From: Phycisphaerales bacterium
Lineage (GTDB): Bacteria; Planctomycetota; Phycisphaerae; Phycisphaerales; UBA1924
Reading direction: 5' to 3'
DNA: 42,921 nt
Assembly (NCBI GenBank): GCA_016764895.1
Contig: JAESRA010000052.1
Coordinates: 1 to 42,921, forward strand
Position numbers and translations under genes: made by a program. Under the pieces are notes generated by a model that did not search any database, was not told the DNA's origin, and was given only the letters and a program-made list of their open reading frames with translations. Shown one piece after another: positions 25,089 to 33,927 of the stretch (position 1 is the first letter of the stretch; each line of letters starts with the position of its first letter).

Positions 25089-26104
25089 CAGACCGCACCG
25101 GCAATCATCGCCGTAGTCACCAGATTCTCGGTTGGAACATTACCCGACGCGAAGCCGTCGATGTTTCGCATGGTTGTGGCCGCGATGCTTTGGATCGCTT
25201 CACGGGTGAGAAAGCCCTGGTGTGCGGTGATGAGCACATTGGGGAATGTCAGAAGACGAGCAAAAACATCGTCTTGGATCACCGTTTCTGAGAAGTCGCG
25301 AAAGAACAGGTCCGCCTCTTCTTCATAGACATCCAATCCGACCGACCCAATTTTGCCCGACTTGAGCCCGCCGATGAGTGCGTTGGTGTCCACCACTTTA
25401 CCACGGCTCGTATTAATCAGCATCACCCCAGCCTTCATGCGAGAGATTGCGCCATCATCAATAAAATGGTGTGTTGCGGGAGTCAGCGGGCAGTTGAGTG
25501 AAATAATATCCGAGTGTTCCAGCAGTTCATCCATCTCCACATACCGCGCGCCCAGACGCTCACACGCCGTATTGGGATAGGGATCTACCGCCAGCACCGA
25601 GCACCCCATCCCGATGAGAATCTCAATAAGTGCCCCGCCGATCCGTCCGGTCCCGACAACCCCAGCACACTTCCCGTTCATCGTAAAGCCCATGAGCCCG
25701 TCCAACGAAAAGTTCCCCTCACGCACCCGGATGTAGGCGCGATGGGTCTTCCGATTGAGCGTGAGCATCAAGGCCAACGCATGCTCGGCCACCGATTCAG
25801 GCGAGTACGCAGGCACACGGGCGACCACCAGACCGAGTTTTTGGGCGGCCACAAGATCAATTTGATTGAAACCCGCACAGCGCAGCGCGATGAACTTTGT
25901 GCCGTTGCTGGCGAGATGCCTGAGCACCGTTTCGTCGATCGTATCGTTGGCAAACGCGCACACCGCCTCATACCCGGCCGCCAGCGGCGCGGTGTGGACA
26001 CCGAGCGGCGTCTCCACAAAGACCAGTTCATGTCCAGACCCCTGACATGCCGTCTCAAAGAAAGGTCGCTCAAACTCTTTTGTATTCATAACGAGAACGC
26101 GCAT
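25088..26104 (-). CDS. D-lactate dehydrogenase-like 2-hydroxyacid dehydrogenase
   Basis: An NAD-dependent D-isomer-specific dehydrogenase of 338 residues, most like fermentative LdhA (pyruvate to D-lactate). The nucleotide-binding motif is GVVGTGRIGGAL. The catalytic triad is visible as Arg in INTSRGKVVDT, Glu in GLDVYEEEADLF and His in TAHQGFLTREA; the last motif is typical of D-LDH. ATG 26104 follows GAGG at 6-bp spacing; a GTG at 26116 is less likely. The gap of 224 bp to the divergent protease gene holds operator copy 5 and a GAATAC-A-GTATTC palindrome. A reductive, NADH-oxidising role under oxygen limitation would fit. Confidence 0.9.
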   Translation of the reverse strand: MRVLVMNTKEFERPFFETACQGSGHELVFVETPLGVHTAPLAAGYEAVCAFANDTIDETVLRHLASNGTKFIALRCAGFNQIDLVAAQKLGLVVARVPAYSPESVAEHALALMLTLNRKTHRAYIRVREGNFSLDGLMGFTMNGKCAGVVGTGRIGGALIEILIGMGCSVLAVDPYPNTACERLGARYVEMDELLEHSDIISLNCPLTPATHHFIDDGAISRMKAGVMLINTSRGKVVDTNALIGGLKSGKIGSVGLDVYEEEADLFFRDFSETVIQDDVFARLLTFPNVLITAHQGFLTREAIQSIAATTMRNIDGFASGNVPTENLVTTAMIAGAV

Positions 26105-26162
26105 TTCATGCCTCACCTACTCAGTGTGTCAACACCATCTGGATCGATCAATGGTCTGTACT

Positions 26163-26175
26163 GAATACAGTATTC
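26163..26175 (-). promoter_or_regulatory. GAATAC(N)GTATTC palindrome / -10 region
   Basis: A 13-bp palindrome between operator copy 5 and the D-LDH start. On the minus strand it reads GAATACTGTATTC, and its first 12 bases are identical to the plus-strand sequence at 16757-16768 behind operator copy 2. AATACT is the likely -10 element in both. Confidence 0.6.
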
Positions 26176-26200
26176 TGCACAACCACAACATCAGAAAGCA

Positions 26201-26216
26201 TAGGGAAACCACCCTG
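26201..26216. promoter_or_regulatory. Operator-like palindrome, copy 5
   Basis: TAGGGAAACCACCCTG, one changed end base. It lies between divergent genes. On the minus strand AATACT follows 26 bp away (towards D-LDH). On the plus strand TATCGC (26238-26243) follows 21 bp away (towards the protease), so it may regulate both. Confidence 0.65.
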
Positions 26217-26328
26217 TCTTGTGGTTTGATGGATCGGTATCGCATGACCCAGGAATCTTGCGTTTCCTAGACTCGCCGTGTCGGTGGTCGTGGAAATGTT
26301 CTTCGAACCGGCTCTTGGAGATCACAGC

Positions 26329-27468
26329 ATGTTCACAAATCGAGTTCCGCTCTTCAAACTCTTCGGCTTTCAGATCTGGATTGACTGGAGTTGGTTCATC
26401 CTCGCACTGCTCATCACCTGGTCGCTGGCAACGGGCTACTTCCCCTCGTACCATTCTGATGTCCAACTCAGCAAACCAACCCTCTGGACAATGGGGGCTA
26501 TTGGATCAATCGGACTCTTTGTCTCGATCGTTCTTCACGAACTGGGACACTCGTTGATCGCCCGCCGATTCGGGATGGAGATGAGAGGCATCACCCTGTT
26601 CATCTTCGGCGGCGTCGCCGAGATGACCGACCAGCCGCCCAACGCCAAGGCTGAGTTCTTCATGGCCATCGCCGGCCCGATCGTGAGTTTCATCATCGGG
26701 GTATTCATGCTGGGGTTGACGATGGTGGGCACCGCTCAGGAGTGGCCGATCCAGGTCTTGGCCGTCACCGGATGGCTTGGTTGGATCAATCTGATTCTCG
26801 TCGCCTTTAACATCATCCCCGCATTTCCGCTCGATGGCGGGCGCGTCCTCCGGGCCGCCCTGTGGAACTGGAAGAACGACCTCCGCTGGGCAACCCGCAT
26901 CGCCTCAGACATCGGCGGGCTGTTCGGATTCTTTCTCATCGTCATCGGCATCTTCAGTATCTTCATGGGCAACTTCATCGGTGGAATCTGGTGGGTAATC
27001 ATCGGGCTATTCCTCAGGGCCGCATCCACCTCGTCGTACCAGCAGGTGCTCATCAAACGGGCCTTAGAAGGCGAGCCCGTCGAACGGTTCATGACCCAAT
27101 CGCCTGTGGTCGTTTCGCCGGACATCACGATCCGAGAGTTGGTCGATGATTATTTTTACCATCACTACTTCAAAATGTATCCGGTGGTCGAGGATGGAAC
27201 CTTGCGTGGCTGCGTGACGATCGCCAGCATCAAGGCGATACCCAGAGACCAGTGGGCAACCAAAACCATCCGCGAGATTATCGACGAGTGCACCCCAATG
27301 AACTCGGTGCACCCCAACGATGATGCCATGAGGGCCCTGATCAAACTCAATCGCGCCGGTGCCTCACGGCTCATGGTCGTCGAGGATGGGCATTTGCTGG
27401 GCATCCTGAGTCTCAAGGACCTCATGAGATTCATGTCCGCCAAGACCGAACTTGAGGATACCGCATGA
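26329..27468 (+). CDS. Site-2 protease (M50) with CBS-domain pair
   Basis: An integral membrane metalloprotease of 379 residues. The zinc motif HELGH lies near residue 68 and the second ligand motif in AFPLDGGRVLRA; about six membrane segments are evident. The C-terminal part (about 250-375) is a pair of CBS domains (VERFMTQSPVVVSPDITI, then SRLMVVEDGHLLGILSLKDL), which usually bind adenine nucleotides. This layout equals SpoIVFB-like or Rip3-type proteases; mycobacterial Rip3 belongs to the DosR regulon. ATG 26329 follows GGAG at 8-bp spacing. Its substrate, perhaps a membrane-bound regulator, is unknown. It lies beside operator copy 5. Confidence 0.92.
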   Translation: MFTNRVPLFKLFGFQIWIDWSWFILALLITWSLATGYFPSYHSDVQLSKPTLWTMGAIGSIGLFVSIVLHELGHSLIARRFGMEMRGITLFIFGGVAEMTDQPPNAKAEFFMAIAGPIVSFIIGVFMLGLTMVGTAQEWPIQVLAVTGWLGWINLILVAFNIIPAFPLDGGRVLRAALWNWKNDLRWATRIASDIGGLFGFFLIVIGIFSIFMGNFIGGIWWVIIGLFLRAASTSSYQQVLIKRALEGEPVERFMTQSPVVVSPDITIRELVDDYFYHHYFKMYPVVEDGTLRGCVTIASIKAIPRDQWATKTIREIIDECTPMNSVHPNDDAMRALIKLNRAGASRLMVVEDGHLLGILSLKDLMRFMSAKTELEDTA

Positions 27469-27499
27469 TCTCAATGGCTGATGGACCGCAGTTTCGTCT

Positions 27500-27505
27500 A
27501 TAATA
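27500..27505 (+). promoter_or_regulatory. -10 box of a probable leaderless promoter (ABC)
   Basis: TATAAT is followed by AACGGTC and ATG 27512, so transcription would begin at or next to the start codon. TGGCTG lies 18 bp upstream of the box, resembling TGGCTC at the equivalent position of the beta-synthase promoter. No Shine-Dalgarno is present. Confidence 0.55.
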
Positions 27506-27511
27506 ACGGTC

Positions 27512-28252
27512 ATGGACACCAGCCCCGTCGAGAAGGTTGCCGATCGCACACAACCCGTTTTCTCAGCACGCGCCATCACCAAAACCTACCAAGTGGGCGA
27601 GTTGGAAATCCACGCGCTCCGAGGCGTCAACCTTGACCTCTTCAAAGGCGAGTTCATGGTACTCCTAGGACCATCGGGCAGCGGCAAATCAACACTCCTC
27701 AACATCCTCGGCGGGCTCGATGTTCCGACCGCCGGACAGGTCAACTACCTTGACCATAATCTCACCGCCTACAGCGATTCGGCGATGACCCTCTTTCGAC
27801 GCGAGCATGTCGGATTCGTCTTCCAGTTCTACAACCTGATTCCGAATCTGACGGCCCGAGAAAATGTCGCCCTCATCACCGACATCACCCAAGACCCCAT
27901 GAGCCCGGACGAAGCACTTGAGATCGTCGGGCTGCGCGATCGTATCAATCATTTCCCCGCCCAACTCTCAGGCGGCGAGCAGCAGCGCGTCGCCGTCGCC
28001 AGAGCCATCGCCAAACGCCCCGATGTCCTCCTCTGCGACGAGCCAACGGGCGCGTTGGACTCAACCACCGGCATCATCGTCCTCGAAGCGATCGAACGCG
28101 TCAACCGTCAACTTGGCACGACAACCGCCGTCATCACACACAACGCCGCCATCGCCAACATGGCCGACCGCGTTGTCTCAATGTCCGGCGGTGAGATCGC
28201 AGAAATACACATCAATCAAAACAAAAGGCCCGCCCACGAGATTACCTGGTGA
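27512..28252 (+). CDS. ABC transporter ATPase, MacB/LolD type
   Basis: A 246-residue ATPase. Walker A is GPSGSGKST, the signature [14 protein letters not shown], and Walker [12 protein letters not shown]; the Q-loop and H-loop (VITHN) are present. It belongs to the subfamily paired with FtsX-like mechanotransmission permeases rather than solute importers. The stop overlaps the permease start (GTGA), and an HlyD-type adaptor follows, making a three-gene export or lipid/peptide extraction cassette similar in composition to cyanobacterial DevBCA. It starts 43 bp after the protease gene, apparently from its own leaderless promoter. The substrate is unknown. Confidence 0.93.
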   Translation: MDTSPVEKVADRTQPVFSARAITKTYQVGELEIHALRGVNLDLFKGEFMVLLGPSGSGKSTLLNILGGLDVPTAGQVNYLDHNLTAYSDSAMTLFRREHVGFVFQFYNLIPNLTARENVALITDITQDPMSPDEALEIVGLRDRINHFPAQLSGGEQQRVAVARAIAKRPDVLLCDEPTGALDSTTGIIVLEAIERVNRQLGTTTAVITHNAAIANMADRVVSMSGGEIAEIHINQNKRPAHEITW

Positions 28253-30612
28253 AAGCGATCCATATCAAACTGTTCCGCGACATCGCCTCTCTCAAGGGAC
28301 AGGCCGCCGCCATCGGGCTGGTCATGGCCTGCGGCGTCGCAACCTTCGTCATGTCGCTCAGTCTCCTCGACTCCCTCAACGGCACCCTCAACACCTACTA
28401 CGAGCAGAACCGCTTCGCCCAAGTCTTCGCCCATCTCAAACGCGCACCGCTGAACCTCAATGAACGAATCGCCCAAATCCCAGGCGTTGCCCATGTCCAG
28501 ACCCGGATCGTCGAACGCATCACCTTAGACATGCCGGACCTGCGCGAGCCCGCATCGGGACAGATCATTTCACTCCCACCCAACCCACGAGAAGGGCTCA
28601 ATCTGCTCTACCTCCGCGCCGGTCGGTTTCCAAGCGGGACACGCTCACGCGAGATAATGGTGAGCCAACGCTTCGCTCATTCACACCGCCTCGAACCCGG
28701 CGATTCGGTTCAGGCGATCATGAACGGCCGCCTCGAAACCCTCCGCGTCGTGGGCATCGCCCTCTCGCCCGAATACATCTACCTCATCAGCCCGGGAAGC
28801 ATCTTCCCAGACAACAAACGCTACGGCATCTTCTGGATGGCACGCCATGAGATGGAGGCCGCCTTTGACATGAAAGGCGCGTTCAACGATGTCACCTTGA
28901 GTCTCATGCCCGGCACCAACGAATCAGAGGTCATTACCCGACTCGATCAACTCACCGAACACTACGGCGGGCTCGGGGCATATCAACGCGACGACCAACT
29001 CTCCCACAAGTTCGTTGCCAACGAAATCCACGGACTCCGCGGCATGACCATCATCGTTCCCATCATCTTCCTCGGCGTCGCCGCCTTCTTGCTCAACATC
29101 GTCATCGCCCGCATCATCTCCACACAACGAGAACAAATCGCAGTCCTCAAAGCAATGGGCTACCGAAACATCGAGATCGGGCTTCATTTCTACAGCTTCG
29201 TCATGCTCATCACCATCCTGGCGGTCATTGCCGGATCACTCTTTGGCGCCTGGATGGGCCGCAGCATGACGGTACTCTACACCGAATACTTCGACTTCCC
29301 ATCACTCCAGTACACCCTCAAGCCTCATGTTCTGTTGCTCGGGTTCCTTGTCAGCACCGCCTCAGCATCACTCGGCGTCGCCCACGCGCTGCGCGTAGCG
29401 ATGCGCCTCCCCCCCGCCGAAGCGATGCGACCACAGCCACCCCTCTCGTTCCGACCAACGATTCTCGAACGCCTCGGTCTCCATCGCATCGTCCCCCCGC
29501 CCATCCGCATGATCCTGCGCCAACTCGAGCGCCAGCCCATCAAGACGGGGCTCTCCATCCTCGGGATCGCGCTGGCCACCGCCATCCTCGTCGTCGGCAG
29601 CTTCACCCAAGATGCGGTCGACTACTTCCTCGATCTCCAGTTCAATCGCATTCAGCAGTACGACATTGATGTCGTGCTGGCCGAGCAAACCAACGATACC
29701 GCCCTGTCAACGATCCGGCACATGCCGGGAGTCCTGGCAATCGAGCCGTACCGATCACTGGCTGTCCGCCTCCGAAGCGGGCACATCGACCGGCGGACCG
29801 GCGTCCTCGGGCTCACCCAAAGCGACGGGCTGTTCCAGTTGCTCAGCATGGACGGACGATCAATCACCCTCCCAGAGAATGGAATTATCCTCTCAACCAG
29901 ACTGGCCGAAGAACTCCATGTCCGAGCCGGCGATTCGGTGACCATTGATGTTCTGGAAGGACGCAGACCATCGTTGTCAGTCCAGGTATCGGGTCTCATC
30001 AACGATTTTTCCGGCTTGTCCGCGTACATGAACCTCAATCGCATAAACAAGCTGATGCGCCAGCAGCACACGATCGGCGGCGCGTTTCTCTTGGTCGATC
30101 CGGCGTATGTTGATGCGTTGTACGAGGAACTGCACAACACGCCGCGCGTCGCAGCCGTGAATGTCAAATCCGCCACGGAAGAGAACTTCCGCAAAACCAT
30201 TGCCCGCAATCTGGGGTTGGTGCGTCCGTTTCTGATCGGTTTTTCCGTCATCATCGCCTTTAGCGTCATCTACAACAGCGCGAGAATCTCGCTCTCAGAG
30301 CGCAGCCGCGATCTGGCAACACTGCGTGTCTTGGGATTCACCCGCCGCGAGGTTTCGATGATCCAGCTCGGCGAACTCGCGATCCTCACCACCATCGCCA
30401 TCCCGATCGGGCTGGCTCTCGGACACTACTTGTCATGGCTCACCTCAAAATCATCCGAGTCTGAACTCGTCCGAATCCCGTTTATCATCGAACCATCAAC
30501 ATTCGTCCAGGCGGCGGTCATCGTGGCCTTGGCCTCGGTGGTCTCAGGGCTTGTCGTCGGCCGTCACCTTGATAAACTCGATCTGATCTCCGTTCTCAAG
30601 TCGCGGGAGTAA
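28249..30612 (+). CDS. FtsX-like ABC transporter permease, two FtsX domains
   Basis: A 787-residue membrane protein starting at GTG inside the ATPase stop. An N-terminal TM (about 20-42) is followed by a periplasmic MacB_PCD-like region. The first FtsX domain (about 265-400) includes [22 protein letters not shown] second TM (near 450), a second periplasmic region and a second FtsX domain (about 665-785) follow, with [21 protein letters not shown]. The twin ERxxxxATLRxxG-type helices are where the ATPase couples. The size and duplicated architecture match large FtsX permeases that work with an HlyD partner. Confidence 0.9.
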   Translation: MKAIHIKLFRDIASLKGQAAAIGLVMACGVATFVMSLSLLDSLNGTLNTYYEQNRFAQVFAHLKRAPLNLNERIAQIPGVAHVQTRIVERITLDMPDLREPASGQIISLPPNPREGLNLLYLRAGRFPSGTRSREIMVSQRFAHSHRLEPGDSVQAIMNGRLETLRVVGIALSPEYIYLISPGSIFPDNKRYGIFWMARHEMEAAFDMKGAFNDVTLSLMPGTNESEVITRLDQLTEHYGGLGAYQRDDQLSHKFVANEIHGLRGMTIIVPIIFLGVAAFLLNIVIARIISTQREQIAVLKAMGYRNIEIGLHFYSFVMLITILAVIAGSLFGAWMGRSMTVLYTEYFDFPSLQYTLKPHVLLLGFLVSTASASLGVAHALRVAMRLPPAEAMRPQPPLSFRPTILERLGLHRIVPPPIRMILRQLERQPIKTGLSILGIALATAILVVGSFTQDAVDYFLDLQFNRIQQYDIDVVLAEQTNDTALSTIRHMPGVLAIEPYRSLAVRLRSGHIDRRTGVLGLTQSDGLFQLLSMDGRSITLPENGIILSTRLAEELHVRAGDSVTIDVLEGRRPSLSVQVSGLINDFSGLSAYMNLNRINKLMRQQHTIGGAFLLVDPAYVDALYEELHNTPRVAAVNVKSATEENFRKTIARNLGLVRPFLIGFSVIIAFSVIYNSARISLSERSRDLATLRVLGFTRREVSMIQLGELAILTTIAIPIGLALGHYLSWLTSKSSESELVRIPFIIEPSTFVQAAVIVALASVVSGLVVGRHLDKLDLISVLKSRE

Positions 30613-30620
30613 GATACACC

Positions 30621-31829
30621 ATGCCCAAACTCCGGTCATCTCTGTTGATTCTCGTCGGGCTCGCCGTGGTTGTGGCCATTGTCTACGCACTTCGCCCCCA
30701 ACCCGTCGCTGTAGATGCCGCCATTGCGGTCATCGCCCCTATGCAAGTCACCGTCGACGAAGAGGGCAAGACGCGCATCCGAGAACGCTATGTCGTCTCA
30801 AGCCCGCTGACGGGTCGCCTCAGACGCATCACACTGGATCCGGGCGATCAAGTCAAAGCCCTCAAGACCGTCCTGGCGGTCATCGAGCCAACCGACCCTG
30901 AACTGCTCGATGCTCGCGCCCTGGCCGAGGCCGTTGGGCGAGTCCAGGCCGCCGAGGCCGCACTACGCCAAGCCGGCGCCTCATCAGAACGCGCCCGGAT
31001 GGCGTACGACTACGCCGAGAATGAACTGACGCGGATGACCGAGGCCTTCAATGCAAACGCCGCCAACATGCACGAACTCGATCAAGCACGAACCAACGAG
31101 CGAACATTGGCCGAGGGCTTCCGCGTCGCTCAGTACGGCCAAGAAATCGCCCGGTACGAACTCCAAGTCGCCCGCAGCGCACTCTTGTATGCACAAGGCC
31201 AAGGCGAGAGCGACGAACGAACAAGGATGCCCCTGCACTCACCGATCGACGGCGCAGTCCTCCGCGTCATGCAAAAAAGTGTCGCAGTCGTCACGCCAGG
31301 CACACCCCTGATCGAAGTCGGCGACCCTCGCGACTTGGAACTGGTCATTGATGTTCTGTCCACAGATGCCGTCAAAATCAAACCCGGCCAACCCGTCATC
31401 ATCGAACACTGGGGCGGAACAACACCACTCCAAGGCACCGTCCGTCTCGTCGAACCCTCCGCCTTCACCAAAGTCTCCGCCCTGGGAATCGAAGAGCAAC
31501 GCGTCAATGTCATCGCCGACTTCCTCACACCACCCCAAGACCGAGCATCGCTCGGCGACGGCTTCCGCATCGAGTCGAGCATCGTGATCTGGGAACACCC
31601 CCAAACCCTGCAAATCCCATCAAGTGCCGCATTCCGTAGAGGCGATCAGTGGGCGACCTTCGTGATCGAGCACGGCAGGGCCATGCTCCGAGATATCCAA
31701 CCCGGACGCCAGAACGGCCGAACAATCCAGATACTCAGCGGACTGACCGAAGGCGACCGCGTTGTACTCCATCCAAGCGATCGGTTGTCATCTGGATTAA
31801 GAGTCATCGAGCGACAGAATAGGCAATAA
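30621..31829 (+). CDS. HlyD/RND-type periplasmic adaptor
   Basis: A 402-residue membrane fusion protein anchored by one N-terminal TM (about 7-24). The lipoyl-like half domains flank a coiled-coil hairpin (about 95-195, LAEAVGRVQAAEAALRQAG and onward). The barrel domain follows (LHSPIDGAVLRVMQ, LIEVGDPRDLELVIDVLSTD), and the C-terminal part ends GLTEGDRVVLHPSD. It starts 8 bp after the permease stop with GGGAG overlapping that gene. It links the ABC pump to an outer-membrane partner not present in this window. There is no recognisable terminator directly behind it. Confidence 0.9.
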   Translation: MPKLRSSLLILVGLAVVVAIVYALRPQPVAVDAAIAVIAPMQVTVDEEGKTRIRERYVVSSPLTGRLRRITLDPGDQVKALKTVLAVIEPTDPELLDARALAEAVGRVQAAEAALRQAGASSERARMAYDYAENELTRMTEAFNANAANMHELDQARTNERTLAEGFRVAQYGQEIARYELQVARSALLYAQGQGESDERTRMPLHSPIDGAVLRVMQKSVAVVTPGTPLIEVGDPRDLELVIDVLSTDAVKIKPGQPVIIEHWGGTTPLQGTVRLVEPSAFTKVSALGIEEQRVNVIADFLTPPQDRASLGDGFRIESSIVIWEHPQTLQIPSSAAFRRGDQWATFVIEHGRAMLRDIQPGRQNGRTIQILSGLTEGDRVVLHPSDRLSSGLRVIERQNRQ

Positions 31830-32370
31830 CCGATTTGAACCCGAGTTTTCTGCTTACACCCAAAATTCTTCTTATGCGTGAGTTATCTCCGGTCAATAAA
31901 CCAGACCGGACAGGCGAAAAAAGTCTGTTGATATTGGGTGCTGTTCCCGCGGGCATCGACAAAAATGGATCGCCCGGGAGTACCTAATCGATTCCGACAT
32001 TTGACAGTGTCAGAGACGCTCCAACACTGTGACCAGAGGACATTCAGTGTCTACGCCGCTTCGGCCAGTTCGATCTGGCGAGTGTGCTGAACAAGCTCGC
32101 CTTCGGCTATCAGCGAATCAATCGCATCGTACACCGCTGGGCGAGTGGCCTTTGACAATCGGGCGATCTCGGAAATGGATAAGAAGAGCCATCAAGATCG
32201 AGTGTGGAATATGCAGGCGTACCGTTGAACAGGACGCCTCGGCGTGCTCATTGGGATTCAATGATGTCGGCAGAACTGTTCATGTTGGTCAGTAATGCTT
32301 TACAACACGCCAAATCCAGCAATATGGATGGCGCACTAAAGAACAAAGTTTTGCATTGGATAAAGACCGA
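31830..32370. other. Poorly coding gap with hairpins
   Basis: A 541-bp gap. It holds a hairpin with 7-bp arms TCCGGTC (31888-31894) and GACCGGA (31904-31910), followed by GCGAAAAAAG rather than T's. A second hairpin has ACAGTGT (32004-32010) and ACACTGT (32024-32030). A GGGCATC/GAT-c-GCCC stem lies near 31956-31977. Apart from the winged-helix remnant at 32051-32191 I see no convincing gene. A small RNA cannot be excluded. Confidence 0.4.
32051..32191 (-). pseudogene. Winged-helix regulator remnant
   Basis: On the minus strand a 46-codon stretch between two stops reads SISEIARLSKATRPAVYDAI and then DSLIAEGELVQHTR, which looks like the DNA-recognition helices and wing of a MarR/ArsR-like regulator. 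There is no start codon, and upstream frames are broken, so it is probably the decayed 3' end of a lost gene. Confidence 0.4.
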
Positions 32371-32595
32371 TTATCGGCGGTAGGTAATGCGACCTTTGGT
32401 GAGGTCGTATGGAGAGATTTCTACGGTGACGGTGTCGCCGGGGAGGATGCGGATGTAGTGCTTGCGCATTTTGCCGGAGATGTACCCGATGATCTCGGTT
32501 TGTTGCTCGTTGGGAAGGCGGATCCTGAACATGGCGTTTGGGAGCGCTTCGGTAACGATCGCGTCCATTGTAATTTTGTCGTCTTGCTTGGCCAT
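32371..32595 (-). CDS. infA: Translation initiation factor IF-1
   Basis: A 74-residue OB-fold protein that occupies the ribosomal A site during initiation. [27 protein letters not shown] and [14 protein letters not shown] are the family hallmarks. I chose ATG 32595 because it matches the usual MAK start; a GTG 32628 would add 11 residues. The nearest purine-rich site, CGGAG, is about 12 bp upstream. It is not next to the usual ribosomal protein genes. Confidence 0.95.
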   Translation of the reverse strand: MAKQDDKITMDAIVTEALPNAMFRIRLPNEQQTEIIGYISGKMRKHYIRILPGDTVTVEISPYDLTKGRITYRR

Positions 32596-32754
32596 ATTTC
32601 TTTCGGTCTCCGTTTTCTTTCGAGCCACTGGCGTGGGCTTCTGGGTTCAAAGGATACGCGCCTGGTCTGGCCGAGGTGGTGATTTAGGGGATCAACGCCA
32701 TGATTTGGGCTGGTTTCTGGTTGTATTGGCGGATCAGATTGAACCATTGCTTGT

Positions 32755-33927
32755 TCAGAGAGCGTCTGAGGGGCACACACAGCATAGGTCATTTAGATTT
32801 GTGCCTGTGGGGCCGGTGCCGATGGTTGCGTGAATCGAGTCGAGGAATGGGAGTGTGTTATGGCCTAGGAGTGCTTTGCGGGCTGCCAACTGACGCTCTG
32901 GGCAAGCGAGCATCTTGGCGGTGATGACGGCCCCGGCAGCATCAGTTGGCCCGTCAATCCCGTCAGTGGCCAGACCCAAAGCCACCCAGTCGGCACACCC
33001 TAATTCAGCAAGTTGGAGGGCACATGCAAGCACGAGTTCAAGGCAAGGCCCGCCTACCCCGGATGTGCTGCTCGCGTCAACGGTGGTTTCCCCAGCAATC
33101 AGACACGCGACTGGTCCAAATTTACGATACGCTCCAGCGAGTGTTCGCCCCTGGTCAGATGATTCGCCGCTGATTCCTGATCTAGATAACCCAATCTCAT
33201 CCCTGCCAACAAACTCAGCAGCAGCATCCAGAGCCGTTCGATGATTCCCAACAATCTCGTGCCCGACTACATACTCCGGATTCATCATCGGCCCAGAAGC
33301 AACTGTATCCAGATCATCATCAAGAACATCAGACAGCACAATGGCATGGCAATAGTGGACATGCCCAAGAACCTCAGCCAGCCCGCCGGCCTTGAGGGTT
33401 TCGAGCCCTCGTCGTAGCTCGTTGAGCTCATGGATAGACGCTCCGCGGGCGTTGAGGGCGCTGGCGGTTTCGGTTATTTGCTCAAGTGTAATGCCGGGCT
33501 TGGGACTGCAGAGGTGTGCAGAGCCGCCGCCTGAGATGCAGACTATGCAGTTGTGAGATACGGGGATCGAACGGGCGTATCGGACAAGTGCTTCGGTCGC
33601 GGCGACATTCCGGGATGTGGGCGACGGGTGATCGACTCCATGATATTGGAATCTCGAATCCGTGAGCGGATGCGGTATCTGGGAATCGGGAGCCAGGACA
33701 ACCCCGCCAGCAAAGTGTTGTCCAAGGCCTCGCTCGCACGCTTGAGCCATCTTTGCAGATGCTTTCCCGAAAGCGAGAACATGCGTTTGTTCTGTGAACT
33801 GAGTGAAGTCGGCCGACTCCGAAACAAGCATGCCCGGATCGCAGCGGGTGAGGATGTGAGAAACAAACTCGCGGGTAAATTTTTGAACCGCAATATCGAG
33901 TTTGGTTGAGAGTTCAATGGGAATCAT
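32755..33927 (-). CDS. Glycerate 2-kinase (MOFRL family)
   Basis: A 390-residue enzyme of the GckA/TtuD type that phosphorylates D-glycerate to 2-phosphoglycerate; older annotations call it hydroxypyruvate reductase. HVLAFGKASAKMAQA and CISGGGSAHLCSP mark the N-terminal DUF4147 domain, with LNELRRGLETLKAGGLA between. The C-terminal MOFRL region includes IAGETTV and LGLATDGIDGPTDAAGAVI. Its start overlaps the upstream aminotransferase stop (ATGA), giving a two-gene operon that could carry an amino-acid carbon skeleton into glycolysis. Confidence 0.9.
   Translation of the reverse strand: MIPIELSTKLDIAVQKFTREFVSHILTRCDPGMLVSESADFTQFTEQTHVLAFGKASAKMAQACERGLGQHFAGGVVLAPDSQIPHPLTDSRFQYHGVDHPSPTSRNVAATEALVRYARSIPVSHNCIVCISGGGSAHLCSPKPGITLEQITETASALNARGASIHELNELRRGLETLKAGGLAEVLGHVHYCHAIVLSDVLDDDLDTVASGPMMNPEYVVGHEIVGNHRTALDAAAEFVGRDEIGLSRSGISGESSDQGRTLAGAYRKFGPVACLIAGETTVDASSTSGVGGPCLELVLACALQLAELGCADWVALGLATDGIDGPTDAAGAVITAKMLACPERQLAARKALLGHNTLPFLDSIHATIGTGPTGTNLNDLCCVCPSDAL

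Noticed and set aside
14349-26216. Equating the CAGGG...CCCTG sites with the mycobacterial DosR box.
   Set aside because: The GGG/CCC spacing is 6 bp here against 8 bp in the DosR consensus as I recall it; only the logic is similar.
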